Source: Prevotella sp. CAG:924
Lineage (GTDB): Bacteria > Bacteroidota > Bacteroidia > Bacteroidales > Bacteroidaceae
Assembly: GCA_000431975.1 (NCBI GenBank)
Contig: HF988481.1
Span: 1-18,448, forward strand
Direction: 5' to 3'
Length of the DNA stretch: 18,448 nucleotides
Positions within the stretch are counted from its first letter, which is position 1; the number at the start of each line of letters is the position of its first letter. Position numbers and translations under genes: made by a program. The notes beneath the pieces are model-generated. The model had not been told where the DNA came from and made no database searches. It was given only the letters and a program-made list of their open reading frames with translations. Positions 1-7,095 of this stretch are shown piece after piece.

Positions 1-89
1 TGCGAGTAGGCGTCGGTTATCAGATGCAGGTAATACACATTCCCGTCGACAAGGTCTATATAAGTGATGTCGGCCACCCATATTTATCA
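1..89 (-). pseudogene. IS3-family transposase remnant (DDE integrase core, partial)
   Basis: Read on the minus strand from position 80 to the window edge, one frame gives WVADITYIDLV followed by GNVYYLHLITDAYS. This is the start of the integrase (rve) core of IS3-family transposases; the D in WVADIT is the first residue of the DDE catalytic triad. The codons immediately before this tryptophan are an isoleucine codon and then two adjacent stop codons (84-86 and 87-89), so the frame is closed exactly where an intact transposase would continue N-terminally (usually an N-Q-x-W-V stretch). The rest of the core lies off the left edge and cannot be judged. No terminal inverted repeat was found. I read it as a decayed or truncated insertion sequence next to the frd operon; a short sequencing error is the alternative. 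Confidence 0.7.
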
Positions 90-167
90 ATCACGCGTAA
101 CAGTATACGACTCTACTGCTACCACTCCCCACCCTGTCTGGCGACATTGCATCCCCATACAAAACCA

Positions 168-203
168 ATAGAGGCGGAACACGTTGCCGTGCTCCGCCTC
201 TAT
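168..203 (-). terminator. Terminator hairpin downstream of frdB
   Basis: Inverted repeat with a 16-bp stem containing one mismatch: ATAGAGGCGGAACACG (168-183) pairs with 188-203 around a TTGC loop. It lies about 35 bp beyond the frdB stop codon. On the minus strand the stem is followed by a T-rich stretch (TATTGGTTTT), as expected for an intrinsic terminator of the frdCAB transcript. On the plus strand the hairpin is followed only by alternating T and A. Confidence 0.75.
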
Positions 204-237
204 ATATAAAGTATAACGATACTTCCTCTATGGAGTA

Positions 238-993
238 TTAGTCGTTCAGCTTAGCCTTGATGAACTCGCGATTGAGTCGTGCGATGTTGGCAATCGACTC
301 GTTCTTCGGGCACTCAGCCTCGCAAGCGCGGGTGTTGGTGCAGTTACCAAAGCCGAGCTCCTCCATCTTGGCAACCATTGCCTTGGCACGCTTAGCAGCC
401 TCGGGACGACCCTGAGGCAGCAGGGCGAGCTGGCTCACCTTCGAGCTGACGAAGAGCATAGCCGAACCGTTCTTGCAGGCTGCCACGCAGGCACCGCAAC
501 CGATACATGTAGCGCAGTCCATAGCCTCGTCGGCATTCTCTTTCGGGATCAGAATAGCGTTAGCATCCTGAGCCTGACCAGTACGTACGCTAGTATAACC
601 ACCAGCAGCAATGATCTGATCGAAAGCCGAACGGTTGACCATACAGTCCTTGATTACGGGGAAGCCGGCTGAACGCCAAGGCTCTACAGTGATGGTATCG
701 CCATCGTTGAAACGACGCATATACAGCTGACAGGTGGTTCCACCACTGTGAGGACCATGAGGATGACCGTTGATATAGAGCGAGCACATACCGCAGATAC
801 CCTCGCGGCAGTCGTGGTCGAATACGAAAGGTTCGTCACCTGCCTCGATGAGCTCCTCGTTAAGCATATCGAGCATCTCGAGGAATGAGGTATCATCGGG
901 CACGTTCTTCATCTCGTGCGTATCAAAATGGCCGGCATCCTGGGGACCATTCTGTTTCCAATATCTGATTGTGAATGAAATATTTTTAGCCAT
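238..993 (-). CDS. frdB: Fumarate reductase / succinate dehydrogenase iron-sulfur subunit
   Basis: This is the electron-transfer subunit of complex II; it wires the flavin of FrdA to the membrane cytochrome FrdC. The 251-residue protein has the full cysteine set. The N-terminal ferredoxin domain carries the [2Fe-2S] ligands C62, C67, C70 and C88 (CREGICGMC, then a later Cys). The C-terminal domain has C160, C163, C166 and C173 in a CATCIGCGAC stretch, then C218, C224 and C228 ending in CP, which fits the [4Fe-4S] and [3Fe-4S] clusters. The length is normal for the family. The gene is last in frdC-frdA-frdB order, 15 bp after frdA, with a terminator hairpin about 35 bp downstream. The C-A-B order and the single cytochrome match the B-type (Wolinella/Bacteroides-like) enzyme. 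In a fermentative anaerobe the physiological direction is probably fumarate reduction, but sequence alone does not exclude succinate oxidation. Confidence 0.96.
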   Translation of the reverse strand: MAKNISFTIRYWKQNGPQDAGHFDTHEMKNVPDDTSFLEMLDMLNEELIEAGDEPFVFDHDCREGICGMCSLYINGHPHGPHSGGTTCQLYMRRFNDGDTITVEPWRSAGFPVIKDCMVNRSAFDQIIAAGGYTSVRTGQAQDANAILIPKENADEAMDCATCIGCGACVAACKNGSAMLFVSSKVSQLALLPQGRPEAAKRAKAMVAKMEELGFGNCTNTRACEAECPKNESIANIARLNREFIKAKLND

Positions 994-1008
994 GATAGTA
1001 TCGATGAA

Positions 1009-2955
1009 TTATGATTTGTAGTTACGAGTCTGTACCTTGATGTACTGATAGTTAAGGGGCTCCTTGAACAACTCGGGAGCTACCTCGTCGCTGCCCTGGT
1101 ACTTCCAGCAAGCCACGTACATGTAGTTCTCGTCGTCACGCTTAGCCTCGCCTTCCTCGGTCTGGCTCTCCTCACGGAAGTGGCCACCGCAGCTCTCGTT
1201 ACGCTCCAGTGCATCATAAGCGATCAGCTCGCCCATGGTGATGAAGTCGCGAAGGTGGATAGCCTTGTCGAGCTCGACATTCAGACCTTCCTTCGATCCG
1301 GGCACACGCAGATGCTCATTGTACTCCTTGCGGAGATCCTTCAGCAGTGTGAGAGCCTTCTTCAGACCAGCCTCATTACGAGCCATACCTACATAGTCCC
1401 ACATAATGTGGTAGAGCTTCTTGTGGATGTGATCCACTGACTCGTCACCCTTGATATTCATAATACGGTCGATCTCAGCCTGAACACCCTTCTCGGCCTC
1501 CTCAAACTCGGGCAGATCGGTAGAGAAGCGGGGCACAGTAATCTGGTCGGCCAGATAGTTCTGCATAGTGTAGGGGATCACGAAATAACCATCGCTCAGA
1601 CCCTGCATCAGTGCAGATGCTCCCAGACGGTTAGCACCGTGATCAGAGAAGTTACACTCACCGAGAGCAAAGAGACCCTTGATGGTAGTCTGCAGCTCGT
1701 AGTCTACCCACAGACCACCCATGGTATAGTGGATAGCAGGATAGATCATCATAGGATTCTCGTAGGGGTTCTCATCGGTGATCTCCTCGTACATATCAAA
1801 GAGGTTTCCGTAACGCTCGGTTACGCGATCCTTACCCAAGCGCTGAATAGCCTCAGAGAAATCGAGGAACACTGCCAGACCGGTGTTGTTCACACCAAAG
1901 CCGTGGTCGGTACGCTCCTTAGCGGCACGAGATGCCACGTCACGGGGAACAAGGTTTCCGAAGGCAGGATAACGGCGCTCCAGATAGTAGTCGCGATCCT
2001 CCTCAGGAATATCACGGCCCTTGATCTCTCCACGCTGCAACTTCTTGGCATCCTCCAACTTCTTGGGCACCCAGATACGACCGTCATTACGCAGAGACTC
2101 TGACATCAGTGTCAGCTTAGACTGATTGTCACCGTGAACAGGGATACAGGTCGGGTGGATCTGTACGAAGCAAGGATTAGCGAAATAAGCACCCTTACGG
2201 TATGCCTGAACAGCTGCGGTGCAGTTGCAACCCATAGCGTTGGTAGAAAGGAAGTAGGTATTACCATAACCACCGGTAGCAAGGCAGACAGCGTGAGCAG
2301 CGTAGCGCTCGAGCTTACCGGTAACCAGGTTTCTGGCAATGATACCACGGGCACGGCCGTCGATGATCACAACATCCTCCATCTCTGTGCGGACGTGGAG
2401 CTCTACAGTACCATTATGTACCTCTTTCATCAAAGAAGAGTAGGCACCGAGCAGCAGCTGCTGGCCGGTCTGACCCTTTGCATAGAATGTACGGCTTACC
2501 TGCACACCACCGAAAGAACGGTTGGCCAGCATACCGCCATACTCACGAGCGAAAGGAACGCCCTGAGCTACGCACTGGTCGATGATGTCGGCACTGACCT
2601 CAGCCAGACGGTAAACGTTAGCCTCGCGGGCACGGTAGTCACCACCCTTGATAGTATCGTAGAACAGACGGTAAACGGCATCACCATCGTTCTGGTAGTT
2701 CTTTGCTGCATTGATACCACCCTGTGCTGCGATAGAGTGAGCACGACGGGGAGAGTCCTGAATGCAGAGGTTAATCACATGGAAACCCATCTCACCGAGA
2801 GAGGCTGCGGCACTGGCACCAGCCAGACCCGTACCTACAACGATAATGTCAAGCTTACGCTTGTTGGCGGGGTTCACCAGTTTCTGGTGGGCTTTATAGT
2901 TGGTCCATTTCTCGGCCAGAGGGCCTTCTGGAATTCTTGAATCTAACTTACACAT
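1009..2955 (-). CDS. frdA: Fumarate reductase / succinate dehydrogenase flavoprotein subunit
   Basis: Catalytic subunit of complex II; it interconverts fumarate and succinate on a covalently bound FAD at the cytoplasmic face. The 648-residue protein starts its Rossmann fold at GTGLAG (41-46). H73 in AHSIAAQGG is the expected histidine for covalent FAD attachment. Further family landmarks are the FVQIHPT segment, the PRDVASRA segment carrying the catalytic arginine region, and the ALGECNFSDHGANRLGASA flavin/substrate segment. The C-terminal helical domain, rich in acidic and basic residues, is complete. The N-terminal leader of about 35 residues before the nucleotide-binding motif is typical of the larger B-type enzymes. 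It lies between frdC (101 bp upstream) and frdB (15 bp downstream), clearly one transcription unit. No lesions were seen. Confidence 0.97.
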   Translation of the reverse strand: MCKLDSRIPEGPLAEKWTNYKAHQKLVNPANKRKLDIIVVGTGLAGASAAASLGEMGFHVINLCIQDSPRRAHSIAAQGGINAAKNYQNDGDAVYRLFYDTIKGGDYRAREANVYRLAEVSADIIDQCVAQGVPFAREYGGMLANRSFGGVQVSRTFYAKGQTGQQLLLGAYSSLMKEVHNGTVELHVRTEMEDVVIIDGRARGIIARNLVTGKLERYAAHAVCLATGGYGNTYFLSTNAMGCNCTAAVQAYRKGAYFANPCFVQIHPTCIPVHGDNQSKLTLMSESLRNDGRIWVPKKLEDAKKLQRGEIKGRDIPEEDRDYYLERRYPAFGNLVPRDVASRAAKERTDHGFGVNNTGLAVFLDFSEAIQRLGKDRVTERYGNLFDMYEEITDENPYENPMMIYPAIHYTMGGLWVDYELQTTIKGLFALGECNFSDHGANRLGASALMQGLSDGYFVIPYTMQNYLADQITVPRFSTDLPEFEEAEKGVQAEIDRIMNIKGDESVDHIHKKLYHIMWDYVGMARNEAGLKKALTLLKDLRKEYNEHLRVPGSKEGLNVELDKAIHLRDFITMGELIAYDALERNESCGGHFREESQTEEGEAKRDDENYMYVACWKYQGSDEVAPELFKEPLNYQYIKVQTRNYKS

Positions 2956-3056
2956 ATCTGTATTTTGTTTTGAAGTTTAAATAGAATACTTATAATATTC
3001 GACTCTTCACGATAATTGATTGGTCGTCCTATCCTGTATTTCTATCCGATCTTTCA

Positions 3057-3737
3057 TTAAGCGCAAAGGCTAGGCGCACACTTGAAAGCAAAAGAAAGAA
3101 TAACAAAGAGGAAGCCGAGAGCGAGGATCGTCATGTAAACCATGCCGATGCATTTCCAACGCTTGAACCAAATCTTACCGTTGATACCCAGTGTCTGCAT
3201 TGCAGACCAGAAACCATGAGAGAGGTGGAACCACAGAGCTGCAATCCAGATAATGTAGAGCACTACATAAACAGGGTTGCTGAATGTGATCTTGATGAGC
3301 TGGAAGCCATCAGTAGGCTCAACAGCCGTCTGCATGCCGGCCAGCTCTGCGAACATCATATTGTACCAGAAGTTGAACAAGTGGAGGCACAGACCTATTA
3401 CAACGATCAGACCCAGCACGAGCATGTTCTGTGAAGCCCACTCCACGCCTTGAGGACGTACGGTAACATCGTAACGGTTGTTACCGCGAGCACGGCGGTT
3501 CTGTGCCGTCAGGATGAAAGCATACACAATGTGAATCACTGCCAAGGCTGCCAGACCGATAGTGCCGAGCACGGCATACCAGTTGGAACCGAGGAATGCG
3601 CAGACCTCATTGTAACCCTCACCTGAGAAGAAAGCAACCAGGTTCATGCACAAGTGGAAGGTCAGGAAAAGAATAAGGCAGATGCCGGTAAGCGACATCA
3701 CTACTTTTCTACCAATCGGTGAATTGATTAACCACAT
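3057..3737 (-). CDS. frdC: Fumarate reductase / succinate dehydrogenase cytochrome b subunit
   Basis: Membrane anchor of complex II, which takes electrons from menaquinol and passes them to FrdB. The 226-residue protein shows five hydrophobic segments at about residues 11-36, 55-78, 105-128, 155-180 and 195-218, the pattern of the single-subunit diheme cytochrome b558 of B-type enzymes. Histidines inside or at the ends of the helices (H28, H69, H119, H171, H174) are the candidates for the four axial heme ligands; the 50-residue spacing from H69 to H119 matches the second and third ligands known from the Wolinella enzyme. It is first in the operon, directly after a recognisable promoter. The gene carries no signal peptide and needs none. 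Assignment to the family is firm; the exact ligand set is inferred. Confidence 0.95.
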   Translation of the reverse strand: MWLINSPIGRKVVMSLTGICLILFLTFHLCMNLVAFFSGEGYNEVCAFLGSNWYAVLGTIGLAALAVIHIVYAFILTAQNRRARGNNRYDVTVRPQGVEWASQNMLVLGLIVVIGLCLHLFNFWYNMMFAELAGMQTAVEPTDGFQLIKITFSNPVYVVLYIIWIAALWFHLSHGFWSAMQTLGINGKIWFKRWKCIGMVYMTILALGFLFVILSFAFKCAPSLCA

Positions 3738-3911
3738 AAATGACTGATTTTAAATTATTTAATTGATTGTTATGTCCGTAATTCCTTTTGACATTCTCAT
3801 TGCCTGTTTTCGTTTGCTTAAGAGCGCGGCTCTCGACCTTAGTAGGAAAATGAAACCTGTTACCAGACACTTTTCTACCTAATTATAATAAGAGGAAGCC
3901 CGATTACGTTG

Positions 3912-3941
3912 CAAAAATAATATATTTTAGTGATTAATCAA
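3912..3941 (-). promoter_or_regulatory. frdCAB promoter (Bacteroidota -33/-7 type)
   Basis: On the minus strand there is TTG (3941-3939), a 19-nt spacer and TATTTTTG (3919-3912), an exact fit to the Bacteroidota housekeeping promoter pattern TTG-N19-TAnnTTTG. Transcription would start near 3905, giving an untranslated leader of about 170 nt before frdC. The leader holds a small 5-bp hairpin (AGAGC at 3821-3825, GCTCT at 3829-3833), but I do not recognise a riboswitch. Confidence 0.7.
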
Positions 3942-3973
3942 AGTAAAACTCATAAATTTTCGTGGGAAAATAG

Positions 3974-3981
3974 TACTTTTG
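3974..3981 (+). promoter_or_regulatory. -7 box of the mnmG promoter
   Basis: TACTTTTG matches TAnnTTTG and ends 18 nt before the mnmG start codon, implying a very short leader of about a dozen nucleotides. No clear TTG is seen at -33; the upstream DNA is simply A/T-rich. It lies about 30 bp from the divergent frdC promoter, so the two promoters are close enough to influence each other. Confidence 0.55.
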
Positions 3982-3999
3982 CCGTAAAAAGATACATTC

Positions 4000-5871
4000 A
4001 TGGATTTCAATTATGACGTCATTGTAATAGGCGGCGGGCACGCCGGATGTGAAGCCGCTGCCGCTGCCGCTAATATGGGAGCGCGTACCTGTCTGGTGAC
4101 GATGGACATGAACAAAATTGCCCAGATGAGTTGCAACCCTGCCATCGGAGGAATTGCCAAAGGACAGATCGTGCGCGAGATCGATGCGCTCGGTGGACAA
4201 ATGGGACTCGTCACCGACGCCACAGCCATTCAATTCCGTATGCTCAACGTAGGCAAGGGACCTGCCGTATGGTCACCTCGTGCACAATGTGACCGTGGAA
4301 AGTTTATCTGGCAGTGGCGCACCATTCTCGACCATACATCTCTCCTCGACATCTGGCAGGACCAAGCCGACACCCTTCTCGTAGAGAATGGGGAAGCCGT
4401 TGGCGTACGTACGATATGGGGCGTTGAGATTAGGGCTAAGAGCGTTGTCGTTACAGCAGGTACGTTTCTCAATGGACTGATGCACATCGGATCACACTCC
4501 TACCCCGGCGGACGTATCGCCGAACCTGCTGTTCCGAATTTCGCCGAGTCGATAGCACAATATGGCATACGCGTGGGACGAATGAAGACAGGAACACCTG
4601 TGCGCCTCGACAAACGCACTATTCATTTTGAAGACACTGTGGAGCAGCCCGGAGACACCTGCTACCACCAGTTTTCATATTTCGGTCCACAACGTAAGTT
4701 GAAACAACTGCCGTGCTGGACATGCAATACAAATAAGGAAGTACACGACATCTTAAGAGCCGACCTGGCACGTTCGCCTCTTTTCAACGGACAGATCAAG
4801 TCGACCGGGCCTCGTTACTGCCCATCCATCGAGACAAAACTGGTTACCTTCCCCGAGAGAGACTCCCACCCCCTCTTCATCGAACCTGAAGGTGAGGATA
4901 CCAATGAGATGTACCTCAACGGTTTCTCTTCATCGATGCCTATGGAGACGCAACTTGAAGCCATTCACCATATACCGGCCCTACGCGACGCAAAAGTCTA
5001 CCGGCCTGGCTATGCCATTGAATACGACTATTTCGATCCGACACAACTTAACCACTCACTCGAATCGAAAGTCATTCCCGGACTGTTCCTTGCAGGACAA
5101 GTTAATGGTACGACAGGATACGAGGAAGCTGCCGGGCAGGGACTGGTAGCCGGAGTAAATGCAGCCATCCGTTGCGGGAATGGCCAACCTTTCGTTATGG
5201 GACGTGACGAAAGCTACATCGGCGTACTCATTGACGACTTGGTCACCAAAGGCGTAGACGAACCATACCGTATGTTTACCTCACGCGCAGAATACCGCAT
5301 ACTCCTGCGACAGGACGATGCCGACGCCCGACTCACAGAAAAGGCCTATGCTCTAGGACTCGCCAAGAAGAACCGTTACGATTGGTGGATGGAGAAAAAA
5401 GAGCACATCGCAAGAATCATCAATTATTGCGACAAGACGCTCGTAAAAGCCAAAGACATTAATTCTGTACTAGAGAGTGTCGGTTCCGCCCCACTTCGCT
5501 TTAGCGTCAAAATCAGCGAGCTCATCAGCAGGCCCCAAGTCTCGATGAAACTCCTGGCTGATGTCTTACCAGATCTCAAAGCTGTCATAAACGCACCGGC
5601 CAATCGGAAAGAGGAAATTGCCGAAGAAGCAGAAATCAAAATTAAATATAAAGGTTATATAGACCGCGAAATTCTAGTTGCTGAGAAAATGCACCGTTTG
5701 GAAAACATTAAGATCCGCGGTCATTTTAATTATGCCGAACTTCACGAGATCTCTACGGAGGGAAGACAAAAACTTATACGCATAGATCCAGAAACTCTCG
5801 CACAGGCCAGTCGTATTCCCGGCGTGTCTCCAAGCGACATCAATGTCCTTCTCATTCTTATGGGTAGATAA
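4000..5871 (+). CDS. mnmG: tRNA uridine-5-carboxymethylaminomethyl modification enzyme MnmG (GidA)
   Basis: FAD-dependent partner of MnmE that installs the (carboxymethyl)aminomethyl group on the wobble uridine (U34) of several tRNAs, improving decoding of purine-ending codons. The 623-residue product is full length. It begins with the dinucleotide-binding motif GGGHAG (11-16), continues through CNPAIGGIAKG, and contains both family signatures: GPRYCPSIE near residue 270 and AGQVNGTTGYEEAAGQG from residue 365. The C-terminal helical domain, which binds tRNA and MnmE, is intact (KYKGYIDREI onward). The start is supported by a -7 box just upstream. It opens a co-oriented group with apt, uvrC, dtd, a mazG-like gene and deoC. 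A 412-bp gap and a parS site follow. In many bacteria gidA lies near the replication origin, which fits the parS sites found here. Confidence 0.97.
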   Translation: MDFNYDVIVIGGGHAGCEAAAAAANMGARTCLVTMDMNKIAQMSCNPAIGGIAKGQIVREIDALGGQMGLVTDATAIQFRMLNVGKGPAVWSPRAQCDRGKFIWQWRTILDHTSLLDIWQDQADTLLVENGEAVGVRTIWGVEIRAKSVVVTAGTFLNGLMHIGSHSYPGGRIAEPAVPNFAESIAQYGIRVGRMKTGTPVRLDKRTIHFEDTVEQPGDTCYHQFSYFGPQRKLKQLPCWTCNTNKEVHDILRADLARSPLFNGQIKSTGPRYCPSIETKLVTFPERDSHPLFIEPEGEDTNEMYLNGFSSSMPMETQLEAIHHIPALRDAKVYRPGYAIEYDYFDPTQLNHSLESKVIPGLFLAGQVNGTTGYEEAAGQGLVAGVNAAIRCGNGQPFVMGRDESYIGVLIDDLVTKGVDEPYRMFTSRAEYRILLRQDDADARLTEKAYALGLAKKNRYDWWMEKKEHIARIINYCDKTLVKAKDINSVLESVGSAPLRFSVKISELISRPQVSMKLLADVLPDLKAVINAPANRKEEIAEEAEIKIKYKGYIDREILVAEKMHRLENIKIRGHFNYAELHEISTEGRQKLIRIDPETLAQASRIPGVSPSDINVLLILMGR

Positions 5872-6283
5872 AAGTGGTCTTTTACTGATAAGGCATAATC
5901 ACGCCCTACTTCAGAAAGACCGAATGTATCATAACGACCTTTATTTCTTGGTCTCTGATTACAAGCAAAATTCTCCCCTTTCGGGAATGAAGTAGCTATA
6001 GCTAAAAAACGCCCTTCAAAAATAAAGAATGGATAATTAAAGAGTTTCGAGCATTCTCTTCCCGAAGTAAAAAAGATCAAGCAGCCAAAGATCAAGAGAC
6101 ATACTTCAAAAATTAAAGCAAGAAGTCGCCGATGCAAGTAATAAGGCAAAGATCTTCAAAGGACAAATAATAAAAGAATAGAAATTTGAATTGCTTGTGG
6201 AACGAACAATGTTTCACGTGTAACATAAATCTCGATAAAACGTTGAAAAACAGAATAATAACCATTAAAGTAATACTGAAAAG
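5872..6283. other. 412-bp gap between mnmG and apt
   Basis: A-rich on the plus strand, with no convincing gene. A hairpin just after mnmG pairs GGTCTTT plus CTGA (5876-5888, with a two-base bulge) with TCAGAAAGACC (5911-5921); it lacks a following T run, so it is at best a weak terminator. A 12-bp palindrome TAGCTATAGCTA sits at 5993-6004. The decamer AAAGATCAAG occurs twice within about 25 bp near 6071-6095. The parS site at 6210-6225 is the one clearly functional element. Minus-strand open frames here run on into the antisense of mnmG and have no recognisable domain. Confidence 0.6.
6210..6225. promoter_or_regulatory. parS: parS site 1 (ParB-binding centromere site)
   Basis: TGTTTCACGTGTAACA differs at one position from the perfect palindromic parS consensus TGTTTCACGTGAAACA, recognised by chromosomal ParB/Spo0J across many phyla. 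The invariant core CACGTG is intact and the arms pair except at the variable position next to the core. The site is intergenic, 59 bp before apt. A second site of the same type lies 832 bp downstream (centre to centre), which makes a chance match very unlikely. Confidence 0.88.
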
Positions 6284-6814
6284 ATGAACGATCAAATTCT
6301 TCTCGACCATCTTCGGGTAATTCCCGACTGGCCTATCAAAGGTGTGAATTTCCGCGATGTCACAACCCTATTTAAAAGTGCAGAATGCGTAAAAGTGATC
6401 TGCGATAGAATGTACGATCTTTATAAAGACAAAGGCATTACTAAGATCGTAGGTATCGAGAGTCGTGGCTTTGTAATGAGCTCTGCCATTGCCTTGCGCT
6501 TGGGAGCAGGTATCGTACTTTGTCGCAAGCCCGGCAAGCTACCCTGCAAAACTGTCCAAGAGAGCTATGCCAAAGAATATGGAATCGACACCATCGAAAT
6601 TCACGCCGATGCCATTGACGAAAACGACGTCGTCCTTCTTCATGATGATTTACTCGCTACTGGAGGCACGATGAAAGCAGCATGCGACCTTGTCAAAAAG
6701 TTCCATCCGAAAAAGGTATACGCCAATTTCATTATGGAACTTTCTACAGAGTTCCCCAATGCCCGTGAGATCTTCGATGAAGATCTGGAGGTGACCTCAT
6801 TACTTAAATTCTAA
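6284..6814 (+). CDS. apt: Adenine phosphoribosyltransferase
   Basis: Salvages adenine: adenine plus PRPP gives AMP plus pyrophosphate, in the cytoplasm. The 176-residue protein has the type I phosphoribosyltransferase fold. The Apt-specific N-terminal segment is present (PDWPIKGVNFRDVT), then GIESRGF, then the PRPP loop DDLLATGGT at 121-129. The residue before that loop is histidine (H120) where valine is more usual; this is a small oddity, unlikely to matter for catalysis. Length is normal. No promoter box is visible in the 58 bp between the parS site and the start, and the gene lies between two parS sites, so it should fall inside a ParB-covered segment if those sites are used. A compact interrupted hairpin follows at 6855-6902. 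Confidence 0.96.
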   Translation: MNDQILLDHLRVIPDWPIKGVNFRDVTTLFKSAECVKVICDRMYDLYKDKGITKIVGIESRGFVMSSAIALRLGAGIVLCRKPGKLPCKTVQESYAKEYGIDTIEIHADAIDENDVVLLHDDLLATGGTMKAACDLVKKFHPKKVYANFIMELSTEFPNAREIFDEDLEVTSLLKF

Positions 6815-6854
6815 TTGAATACTTTTCCAACCGATATTCGGCTAGCCATTGACA

Positions 6855-6902
6855 CCCCGGATCGAGCAATTCTGGAATTTATATCCAATTGCAGATCCGG
6901 GG
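6855..6902 (+). repeat. Strong interrupted hairpin downstream of apt
   Basis: CCCCGGATC (6855-6863) pairs with GATCCGGGG (6894-6902); inside it GCAATT pairs with AATTGC and TGGA with TCCA, separated by one- or two-base bulges, closing on a loop of ATTTATA. In total about 19 base pairs. It starts 41 bp after the apt stop. No T run follows on either strand, so it is not a standard intrinsic terminator; it may act as a 3' stabiliser, be a Rho-assisted end, or be the relic of a repeat element. Confidence 0.6.
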
Positions 6903-7041
6903 ATATGCATTCAAAAAGGATCTCGTATCTTCTTAGAATATAAAAGACCACTATTCTGGAAATAACATATTCTCCTTACAGAGAGGCCAAAGACTTTGCG
7001 CATCGCTCTCTCCATATAGTGTCCAATGTTATGACCGCATA

Positions 7042-7057
7042 GGTTCCACGTGAAACA
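7042..7057. promoter_or_regulatory. parS: parS site 2 (ParB-binding centromere site)
   Basis: GGTTCCACGTGAAACA is identical to the Bacillus subtilis parS sequence TGTTCCACGTGAAACA except for the first base. The CACGTG core and both GTT/AAC arms are present. It is intergenic, 38 bp before the uvrC start. Together with site 1 it brackets apt. Confidence 0.88.
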
Positions 7058-7095
7058 GAAAACTTCAAAAGTCCAATAAATAAAGGTCAACTGGA

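Noticed and set aside
24..209. 61-residue plus-strand open frame at the left edge
   Set aside because: It lies antisense to the transposase remnant and runs into the terminator hairpin; no family resemblance.
2134..2940. 268-residue plus-strand open frame antisense to frdA
   Set aside because: Shadow frame created by the codon bias of frdA; composition is unlike a real protein and frdA is certain.
5742..6149. 135-residue minus-strand open frame after mnmG
   Set aside because: A third of it is antisense to mnmG, the rest is low-complexity with no recognisable domain, and no promoter or start context is visible.
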